From Mucilaginibacter achroorhodeus (GTDB taxonomy: Bacteria; Bacteroidota; Bacteroidia; Sphingobacteriales; Sphingobacteriaceae), in assembly GCF_007846095.1 (NCBI RefSeq), contig NZ_VOEI01000002.1, positions 434,001 to 498,000 on the forward strand: a DNA stretch of 64,000 nt, given 5' to 3'. A program made the translations under genes and the position numbers. Positions 36,203-44,000 of the stretch are shown here, one piece after another. The notes below the pieces were generated by a model, which worked only from the letters and a program-made list of their open reading frames with translations, made no database searches and was not told where the DNA came from. The stretch's first letter is position 1. The number at the start of each line of letters is the position of its first letter.

Positions 36203-36241
36203 AATAAGTACGAATCTCCCGAACCTAACTTTTTAAAAATA

Positions 36242-36275
36242 AAAAACCCTCTAATTTCGCTAATTAGGGGGTTTT
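36242..36275. terminator. Second hairpin at the island left edge
   Basis: An inverted repeat pairs AAAAACCCTCTAATT with AATTAGGGGGTTTTT around a 4-base loop with T- and A-runs on either side, so it could terminate transcription both ways. The rest of 36276-36522 is AT-rich non-coding sequence leading to the integrase. Confidence 0.7.
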
Positions 36276-36490
36276 TCATTGTTGAGTTTGCTTAAAAACA
36301 GGAAAAAACGTTAAATATCGCAAAACTCATGAGCGTCTTTTGGAGCGTTTTTTAGCCCTAAAAATGACTCACCAAGTTCTATTTTACAAAGCAAAAACTT
36401 ATTAATAAAGTGTTCCTCATATCTCAAGTAATACCCCGGATTTGAGATCTAAGGAATGTAAAATACTATTCTTTTATTTCAATATAACCT

Positions 36491-36507
36491 TTGACAGCTT
36501 TGTCGAA
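36491..36507. promoter_or_regulatory. Operator-like TTGACA-N4-TGTC upstream of the integrase
   Basis: TTGACAGCTTTGTCGAA lies 15 bases before the integrase ATG. The same half-sites with the same 4-base spacer occur upstream of the AAA ATPase gene at 40552. A shared regulator is possible. Confidence 0.45.
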
Positions 36508-36522
36508 ATTTAAAAAGAACAC

Positions 36523-37743
36523 ATGTTAGAAAAAAGCTTCGGTTTGCTTTACTATTTAAAGCAAACCAAAAATCAAAAAAATGAAAACAGATATATTTAT
36601 CTACGTATCACGGTAGACGGAGAGCGCCGGGAAATATCAACCAAAAGACAATGGATACCGGATCAATGGAACGCACAATTAGGCAGGACAACTGGTATCA
36701 GCGAAGAAGCAAAAGAATTGAATTCTTATTTAGATTTGATTTCTGTTAAGGTTTATCGGGCGAAATCCAAACTACTGGAAAGTAATCAACCATTAACCGC
36801 CGACAACATTAAAGATGTATTGACTGGAAACAATGAAAAAAAGCATTTCATTGTAGAAGCCTTTGTGCGCCATAATAAGCAAATTAAAGCTTTAGTAGGC
36901 CGGGAGATTGCTCCCGCCACATTAACCCGCTACAGGACAGCCTGCGACCATGTACAAAACTTCATCAAATGGAAGTATAAAAAAGAAGACCTGGAGCTTA
37001 GAAGTTTAGACTACGAGTTTATCTCCCAATTTCTATTCTGGCTTAAAACGGAGAGGCATTGTGCAAATAACACTGCTATCAAATACTTGGGGAATTTCAA
37101 AAAAATAGTCTTGGAGTGTCAACAAAAAGGGTTGCTTATCAAAGATCCGTTTTTAGGTTTTAGAACAAAACGAGATGAGGTAGTACCAGTAGTCTTAACC
37201 GGAGATGAGTTGATCAGGATAAGGAATAAACAATTCGACACACAAAGACTAAAACATGTCCGGGACATATTTCTTTTTAGTTGTTATACCGGGTTAGCAT
37301 ATAGTGATGTTTACAAACTTCGCATTACTGATATTATGATTGGTATAGATGGCGATAAGTGGATCATCACGACCAGGCAAAAAACTAAATCAAGCACAAG
37401 ACTTCCGTTACTTCCGAATGCACTGGCTATTCTTGAAAAATACAATGATCATCCTAAATGCTTAACAACGGGCACTCTCCTACCTGTCTTAACTAATCAG
37501 AAAATGAATTCTTACTTAAAGGAGATTGCTGATGTGACTGCTATAAATAAAAAGCTAACTTTTCATACTGCCAGACATACTTTTGCCACTACCATTACGC
37601 TTACTAATGGCGTACCAATGGAAACAGTGTCAAAAATGTTGGGACATAAGTCACTAAAACAAACACAACATTATGCTAAAGTTCTTGATGTAAAAATCAG
37701 TAAGGATATGAAATTATTAAAAAGAAAATTGGAGAGGGTTTAA
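36523..37743 (+). CDS. Tyrosine-type site-specific integrase of the island
   Basis: 406 residues. An arm-binding beta domain (residues ~1-90, YIYLRITVDGERREISTKRQW) precedes a SAM-like core-binding domain (~105-200) and the catalytic domain (~220-400). The catalytic residues seen are the lysine in RQKTKSSTRLPL, H-T-A-R-H (histidine and arginine), GHKSLKQTQHYAKV (histidine and tyrosine). The first conserved arginine, normally in TGLR, is alanine (TGLAYSDV), a feature also seen in the CTnDOT-like integrases of Bacteroidota. It integrated the element at the tRNA-Ser 3' end and is transcribed into the island. Two hairpins follow. Confidence 0.93.
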   Translation: MLEKSFGLLYYLKQTKNQKNENRYIYLRITVDGERREISTKRQWIPDQWNAQLGRTTGISEEAKELNSYLDLISVKVYRAKSKLLESNQPLTADNIKDVLTGNNEKKHFIVEAFVRHNKQIKALVGREIAPATLTRYRTACDHVQNFIKWKYKKEDLELRSLDYEFISQFLFWLKTERHCANNTAIKYLGNFKKIVLECQQKGLLIKDPFLGFRTKRDEVVPVVLTGDELIRIRNKQFDTQRLKHVRDIFLFSCYTGLAYSDVYKLRITDIMIGIDGDKWIITTRQKTKSSTRLPLLPNALAILEKYNDHPKCLTTGTLLPVLTNQKMNSYLKEIADVTAINKKLTFHTARHTFATTITLTNGVPMETVSKMLGHKSLKQTQHYAKVLDVKISKDMKLLKRKLERV

Positions 37744-37774
37744 ATTGGTTATTACCTTTTGGTAATGGCTCGTT

Positions 37775-37816
37775 AGTAAACAAGTAAAGCGCAAGGTTGC
37801 GCTTTACTTGTTTACT
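37775..37816 (+). terminator. Long hairpin after the integrase
   Basis: Two 20-base arms (37775-37794 and 37797-37816) are perfectly complementary with almost no loop, preceded by a smaller ATTACC-TTTT-GGTAAT hairpin at 37751-37766. Together they should end the integrase transcript. Confidence 0.7.
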
Positions 37817-37928
37817 ATTAACTTATTCAAACAAATGATTCAACTGTTACTGTATCATAAACATGAGATTAATTTATTACCGCCTAAAGTAAACTCCACG
37901 TATAAATGCCCTACATGTCAGGTAATCG

Positions 37929-37956
37929 TTGATATGGATTTTGTAAATTATCTTTG
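37929..37956 (+). promoter_or_regulatory. Promoter-like sequence before the methyltransferase remnant
   Basis: TTG at 37929-37931, 17 bases and TATCTTTG at 37949-37956 resemble the Bacteroidota promoter pattern with a slightly short spacer. It would read toward the methyltransferase pseudogene, so it may be its relic promoter. Confidence 0.35.
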
Positions 37957-38083
37957 TTCGTAAACCTACTTTTTGCGTCAATAGTAGAGTAAAGAACACT
38001 ATCAATTTAACTAACTGATTGTTAAAAGAAGAATACCGTAGTTCAGAACTCTCCCTCCTATATTTAATCACGATAATATTAAA

Positions 38084-38431
38084 ATTTCGAGGTAAAAGAA
38101 GCGACCTCTCAAATTGATAATGCCATCGTTAATGATACCATATGCCACTGGGCCGACCTGGGCTATGGTTCGAGGACTTTTACCTTGGCCTCGTCGACTA
38201 TTTTAAATAAAAACAGCCAGATAACAGGGATTGACCGCTAACCGCAGGAGTTTTGGTCTCCAGAGATTACTTTTAAATGGATTTTGTTACCGGTAAATTC
38301 GGGCCCGTTGGACTAAAGGGCATCCTTATTTCAAATGCTTTACATTTTGTGCAGATAAACTGGCGAAGATCCGGAAGCTGGGAGGCTGTTTTGCGGATAT
38401 TTCGCTTTTTGTTTGGTCGCATAGGTTATAA
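38084..38431 (+). pseudogene. Decayed class I SAM-dependent methyltransferase
   Basis: No single frame is open, but pieces in three frames line up with one methyltransferase. First WADLGYGSRTFTLAS...ITGIDR (38149-38238), the SAM-binding glycine loop and acidic strand end. Then, after a stop and a frame change, FVTGKFGPV and GILISNALHFV (38280-38352). Then, after another frame change, DKLAKIRKLGGCFADISLFV (38355-38414). A short upstream part (NFEVKEATSQIDNAIVND) lacks a start codon. The glycine loop already reads GYGS instead of GCGSG. The gene has been inactivated by several indels. Confidence 0.65.
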
Positions 38432-38488
38432 GGTCTTAAGAAGGGTGATAAGGCTTCGGCCTTTGGCGGGCGACTGAATTTTGCATGT

Positions 38489-38624
38489 GTTAGTCGTTAA
38501 GTTAAATTGCCTTTGAGCTGTGCGGGCAGCCGGTTCACCTGCTTTTACCCGCAGGAGCACCCGCCGCAATTTTGGTTGCGCTTCGACAGCACACGCGGCT
38601 CTCGCCAACCCTGCGCTGACTAAC
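38489..38624. repeat. GC-rich block with short terminal inverted repeats
   Basis: This 136-base stretch is much richer in G and C than its AT-rich surroundings and is bounded by GTTAGTC at the left and GACTAAC at the right. It holds partial internal complementarity (for example CTGTGCGGGC with GCACACGCGG) and no convincing reading frame. It could be a small mobile repeat or a folded RNA; I cannot name it. Confidence 0.35.
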
Positions 38625-38656
38625 CCAAGGCCGTTGAGGTTTTATTTGGGGTGATG

Positions 38657-39295
38657 TTATTTCTTTGCAGTTTCAGGTTTCTTAACCAATTCGTTCATGG
38701 CCGTGAACGCGGTCTGTAGCTCAGGCACCTGACTGTAAATCAATTCCATATCTAGGCTATCAATGAATCCGGCTGCACGGCGGCCTTTTTGATAGTGTTT
38801 ACCGTAGCGATGAAAAAGAGCGGATAGTTTGCGGTTATCGCATTTATCCTTATTGGGAAAAGCGTCCATTTTGCGCTGGGCCTGCGGCACCTCCAGATAA
38901 CGGTAAATGCCTTCAAGGTCATGGAAGAACCATGCTTCGAGGTCTTTGGTAGCGATAAGCGGATGGATCTTTTTGATCCGGCTGCGTTTGCCGATAAACT
39001 CTTTTTCGAGATCTTGCAGTTGCAATTGCGAAGGTTCATGTCGCTCGGCTTCGCGATCGATGGCGATAAAAACATGGATCTGGTTGCAATCTTTGAACTT
39101 ATCGTTCAGCAAGTAGGTCTTAATCTTGCTTTTCACCTTATCGTTCAGACCATAGACGCCCTGCAGGTTTCCGGTATTGAGCCGGATGACGCGTTCCGGA
39201 ATATAGCGCTCGAACAGCTTTTTATAGAACTCACCTTCTGTCTCACCTTCATAAAGGAACAGGATTGAATTGGGATTAATCGTCTGCTTGGCCAT
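38657..39295 (-). CDS. TOPRIM-like protein (DUF4276/RloB type), partner of the AAA ATPase
   Basis: 212 residues. The first strand and turn, ILFLYEGETEGEFYKKLF (E16-G17-E18), is the TOPRIM-type glutamate motif seen in DUF4276 and RloB families. VFIAIDREAERHE (~90) provides the acidic D-x-x motif, followed by KDLEAWFFHDLEGIYRYL, typical of DUF4276-like proteins. OLD-type and PARIS-type systems pair an ABC-like ATPase with such a nuclease. Here its ATG overlaps the ATPase stop by one base, so the two are made together. Likely a nuclease effector; catalytic activity is not proven. Confidence 0.75.
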   Translation of the reverse strand: MAKQTINPNSILFLYEGETEGEFYKKLFERYIPERVIRLNTGNLQGVYGLNDKVKSKIKTYLLNDKFKDCNQIHVFIAIDREAERHEPSQLQLQDLEKEFIGKRSRIKKIHPLIATKDLEAWFFHDLEGIYRYLEVPQAQRKMDAFPNKDKCDNRKLSALFHRYGKHYQKGRRAAGFIDSLDMELIYSQVPELQTAFTAMNELVKKPETAKK

Positions 39296-40539
39296 TAGTC
39301 AAAATCCTCCACTTCTGACTGGTCAAAGAATAGTTCATCTGCAAAGTTGGTGGTCCCGGAGCGCAAGCGGGCTTTCAGTTCTTTGCGGCTGCTGACGTTG
39401 GCAAATTCGCTCATTCCGTCTTCGGTTTGACGGGCGGTGATGATCTGATCGACCTTGCTTTTATTCAGCAGGACAATGGAATGTGAGGTAATAATGAACT
39501 GTTTGTATTCGGCAAAGCTCTGCAGGAAGTTTACGAGATCGACCAGGGCTTTTGGATGCGTGGAATTCTCGGGTTCTTCGATGAAGAAAATATCATGGCC
39601 ACTGTTGAGTACTTTGACGATCAGCGCGATCAGCAAAATACTGCCGTCGGAGAAGTCTTTTAGGTTCTTGATCGACCGGGCATGGGTAAAGCTAAGGTAT
39701 TTGATCTCCTGACCGCTGTGATGACTATTGTTGCCGATCTTGAAGCTGCCGATATCGACGTCATCAATACCCAGGACGTGATGGACAGCGCTTTTAAAAA
39801 TATGCCAGCTCGGGCTTTGTTCCAGTTGAATAATCTCTTCTTCCAGTTCAAACGCGATGAGCCTGCCGTTATGAATATTGAGTTTGTCTTTGCTGTTCTT
39901 GGTGAGTTCGGTATGCGAAAAATAAAATATCGGCGTCTTTAAAACCTGATTAAGAGAAGTCAGGGCATCGCTGTATGCAGGGTTTACGGTGCCCAATACC
40001 TGGAGCAAACGAATGGTGCTGACCGAGGGCGAGAGGCTGGCCTCTGATTTAAATTTTGGAAAATCTGCTCCGTAAGTGACCTTATTTTCATGACGGCCAA
40101 AAATCCGGACGGATGTACCTGGTTTGCCGAGGTCTTTGTAGGAAAGACTTTCGCCGTCGATATAAAAAATAGGTGTCATGGCCACCGACCGGCCGGCTCT
40201 CCAGCTCAGGGTCAATCCGTAGCTAAATCGTCTGTTGGTCTCCGTGTTTTCCCACTCCATCTGAAAACGTATACTGGGAACGGCAGCGGCGTCTTCGGTG
40301 ATATAGTGTTTATTGGGCAATACTTTTTCATACAGCCCTCCTTTAAATCCGGTCTCAAATGCTTGATTGACTTCCTCGGCTGCAGCGTTGATCACGAAAT
40401 CCAGAAAGCCGAACGATTGAATGAAGTTGGATTTACCGGAGTTATTAGTTCCAATTATCACGTTATAGTTCTCGAAATTCAGTACTGCAGACCTGATATT
40501 CCGGTAATACGATAAATTATAATTAACAATTTTAATCAT
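39295..40539 (-). CDS. AAA/ABC-like ATPase, OLD/RloA-type, of a two-gene defence system
   Basis: 414 residues. Walker A is GTNNSGKS (residues 30-37) after a short first strand. The ABC-type signature-like segment is LKDFSDGSILLIALIVKVL (~300), Walker B is DIFFIEEPENSTHPKAL and the switch histidine is in FIITSHSIVLLNK. This is the AAA_15/AAA_21 (overcoming-lysogenization-defect, RloA) architecture with no nuclease fused. Its stop overlaps the TOPRIM gene, giving the ATPase-plus-nuclease arrangement of PARIS, Gabija and RloAB. A TTGACATCAATGTCAA palindrome lies 12 bases before its start. I cannot assign it to a named type. Confidence 0.82.
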   Translation of the reverse strand: MIKIVNYNLSYYRNIRSAVLNFENYNVIIGTNNSGKSNFIQSFGFLDFVINAAAEEVNQAFETGFKGGLYEKVLPNKHYITEDAAAVPSIRFQMEWENTETNRRFSYGLTLSWRAGRSVAMTPIFYIDGESLSYKDLGKPGTSVRIFGRHENKVTYGADFPKFKSEASLSPSVSTIRLLQVLGTVNPAYSDALTSLNQVLKTPIFYFSHTELTKNSKDKLNIHNGRLIAFELEEEIIQLEQSPSWHIFKSAVHHVLGIDDVDIGSFKIGNNSHHSGQEIKYLSFTHARSIKNLKDFSDGSILLIALIVKVLNSGHDIFFIEEPENSTHPKALVDLVNFLQSFAEYKQFIITSHSIVLLNKSKVDQIITARQTEDGMSEFANVSSRKELKARLRSGTTNFADELFFDQSEVEDFD

Positions 40540-41058
40540 CTTTATTAAATTTTGACATCAATGTCAATTATTTACAATCAAATATAATACAAATTACCTT
40601 ATCAATATAAATAATAAGGGTTATTAATCATTTTTAGTATTTAAATTGGTATGATTGGAGAAATACGTATAGGCCGTGGTGTTAATAATTACTGGTCGTA
40701 TGCCATAAGCAATAAGTTTTGGTTGCGAAGGCGATTGTTCTGACTTATCTGATTTATCATTAGCATTTTACAAAAACCAGTATGCGCGATTACCCTATTG
40801 GTTGATTATTAAATGATTACCATTGGGAAGATCGGTTCTACTGATAAGACCAATCATAAACAGGCTATCATTACGAAAACGTTTAAAGCGATCGCTGTGA
40901 TGGATGTTAATAGTATGTAGCTAAGCCTTTTCCAAAGCTTTATGACTAGTCAGATGTGTCAAAGAGCTCACAATAATAGTTGGCATCGATCACCTTTTAA
41001 AGATAGTTGTCATAGCCCGAAGGACCGATATGCCCTTATCAATACAGCACAAGGAATC
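40540..41058. other. Non-coding spacer between the AAA operon and the STAND gene
   Basis: About 520 AT-rich bases without a supported gene; the longest frame encodes 30 residues. It holds the operator-like palindrome at 40552 and must include the promoter of the minus-strand AAA operon and the 3' end of the STAND gene. No clear terminator is seen. Confidence 0.6.
40552..40567. promoter_or_regulatory. Operator-like palindrome upstream of the AAA-TOPRIM operon
   Basis: TTGACATCAATGTCAA is an almost perfect palindrome (7-base arms, 2-base centre) 12 bases before the AAA start. It shares TTGACA-N4-TGTC with the sequence before the integrase at 36491. Confidence 0.55.
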
Positions 41059-44000
41059 TTAACTTTGGCGTTTTTCCATGTTCAAATGAACAATAAATTC
41101 ACGCAACCAATAAGCATCTGACGACTGTTGCTCTACCATTTGGTCGAGTAACCACAGGTAGTTCGTAAACAAGGTCTGGTCCTGCAATAATTCGTTCAAA
41201 TGATTGTAATATACGCGGCCAACCAATTGCTCGATATGCTTGATCAGCATAATGGCAGGTCGTATATTTTCTGCCTTCAGTTTTTCTATAAGCCAGTTTA
41301 GCATAGGCATCAATAGGGTCTGATCACCAATATGACTTAGCAGATTCACAACGGCGTTTAGGCTATCTTCACCATATAATTTGATATACTCGATGAATTT
41401 TTCGCGCTGACTTTCGATGGGTGGCCAACTTATTACATCTTGCCGCCAGGTAATGTCCCAGCTCAACAAAATAGTGCTGCCAAAAAGCTTTGAACCTAAT
41501 GTACGGGAGATCTCGTCAAACTTTGTCCAAGTAGCGGCAAAGCAAGCTACGGTATGGCTGGTATCCTCCGGCTTGTCCAAGGGCAAATTTTTGTCCGCTA
41601 TATTGATTAGTTTTTCTGCTATGCTAAAGAAAAATTTAATAAAATCGCCTACTTTACTTTTTTTACTTTCAGAACTAAGCTTGATGAAGCTATGTGCAGC
41701 TTTGATGAAGTGCTCAAACAAATGATTGGAGCGTTCACCTCGATTCCAGAATATCAAACTACTCACTTTTTCCTCTACGACCCACTTTAAGCGGTAGTTC
41801 AGTTGAGATCGATCCAGGTCATCTTTATCTTTCCACATCTCGGCCAAACAAAGGTTGAATACCTTTTCTGTAAATTGATAGACAAGCGGAAGGTCTGTTT
41901 TATCCGGCAATATTTTGGTGGCTCTGATCAAATATTCCAGTGCATGCGTGTCCGCTGTAATTTTGTCTATCTCCGGGATCGCTTCGGTCTCGCTTATAAG
42001 CGATTCGATCAGTGTGTTATAGTCCTCCCAATACTTTTCTTCCTCTGCTTCAGACCTTGGCCGGAATCTTTTCGGTGCGTGTTCTTTATAAAATTCAGCG
42101 AATCGGATAAGCCCATAGAGGCCTTTATAAGCTAAACTTTCGTTTAAATTCCACATATCTTTTTTTAAGGCTTGAAAAAAATCGTCGGCATCCGGATCGT
42201 TCTCCTGGAATGGAGCAGTCAGAAAATACAGCGCGAGACGTTCAAACTCTTTTTGTTCCTCGTCTTGCACTAACGTAGTTAACAATGGAAAGACCTCTAT
42301 AGCCGAATCAAAATCAATCGATGAAAATCCAAGATCAAGATCGAACGGTCGGTAAGCTTTACCCACTTTCTTTTCCAGTATCGAAAAAGTTGTTTGTTTA
42401 CTCCAATGTTTTTCTTCTTCCTTTAATTCGGTCCATAAGTATCGTATACCTGTTTCAGCGACCATACTCGGGCGATGATGTATGATACTGTAGCTTTCAA
42501 GGCTGATGTAGTAAGTGTAGACCTCGCGCCAATAGGTAATCTCGGCCGTCAATTCACATTTTTGAACCTTATGAAGCCAATTAAACTGCGTGTTTTCCAC
42601 ATCGATTTTTGCCTGTTCCTCTTTGAGTTCAGCAACATAATCCTTAATATCGTCGTGATAGACCGGTTCAATAATGAAGTTTCTACTTTCGGGATTTTCG
42701 ACAGTTTTGGTAATTCTCCAGGTGCGAATATCCATCTCATCCAGCATCTTTAGCCAATTCAGGTCCTGCGGGTCAGCATTTGTCCGAAGTTTGTCGAAGA
42801 GCGCGAACAACTGTAAGTTGGCGGCGCCGTAATTAAAACAGTAAAAATTGATAAAGTGCCGTAATCCGCCGTAATATTTTTTACGGTGAGGCAAACCGTT
42901 CGCCGCCAGGCGTTCCTGGTCGTGAAGGGCATGGAAAGTATTCATGGTGCTTTCCCTGTCATGTACAAAACGTGAAATATCGTAGCTGATGAACTTATGG
43001 TCTGCGTACAGCGGCACAACAAAATTGTCTGCCATAGCAGGGTAAGCCTGCGCGACACTCGCTATAACCGCGGTGGTCATGACCGATACGCTGTTCCTAA
43101 AAAGGAAATCAGTCAAATTATTCAGGGCATCCCGGTTCTTTTCACCTTCAGCACCAAGCTCCAGCAGGTACTTTTCTAAAGCCATCAGCACAGATTGCAA
43201 TAAATATGGCGATACGCGTCCTGTGCCCCGAAATACCTGCCAGAGATGATCACTGCCATAATTAATGACTTCCGTACCGTCGTTGAGATGAAGGGTCGTG
43301 ACCCCGATCGTATCGTCCGATGCAAAGTCAGAATAGCGGTAGTTTTCGGCACACCAGTTCACCATTTCGGTAATAAATATGGCTGCTTTTAAGGGATGAT
43401 ACCTCAGCAACCACAGCGCAGGCGTTTGGTAGGCGCTGCCGGGGAAATACTCCAACCTGTCTTCCCCCCGCAAACCAAAATCAACATTAACATCCGTTGA
43501 CCTTACCGGCCGGCGATGTATCTGGTACATCATCCGGTCATGTTCGGTCTCTGGGTAGCGAACGGCGCAGGTTCTATGGAACCAATGCTCATTTGCCAGG
43601 GCAATGACCGTATCCGGCATATACTTACATAGCTGGGCACACACAGGGCCATTGAGCGCCACCTTGATGATCTTGGTTTTTAGCTTGTCTCCTTCAAAAA
43701 AATAATCGCTGTCTGCATAAGGATCATCTTCGTTTACCTCCTCATTATCCTCGGGTTTATCGCTTTTGATAATAGCTGTAATTTCTTCGATCAATCCTCC
43801 GGTGAAAAGGCATAAAAGTTCCACCGCGGCATCAGCTTCGGAATTCCTGTAGCCATCTAAACTGATATGTTTACCCAGGAGCTTTAACAGGATCAGGCCG
43901 GCGGTGCGCGTACCCTCGGGCAATTCCTCCTGGCTGTTGACAATCTTGCTCCAGTCACTGAGTATTTGATAAATCAGGTCATATTGTTCATTGTTGATCT

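Noticed and set aside
36025..36279. Open frame on the minus strand overlapping tRNA-Ser (RARDSNPRTCYSQQ...)
   Set aside because: This is the well-known spurious frame produced by the complement of a tRNA-Ser gene; the tRNA explains the sequence.
38426..38608. 60-residue minus-strand frame in the GC-rich block
   Set aside because: It has low-complexity, alanine/arginine-rich sequence expected from GC-rich non-coding DNA and matches no known pattern.
38489..38624. Integron attC site
   Set aside because: The end repeats run GTTAGTC...GACTAAC, the opposite order to the RYYYAAC...GTTRRRY of attC sites, and there is no IntI-type integrase or cassette array.
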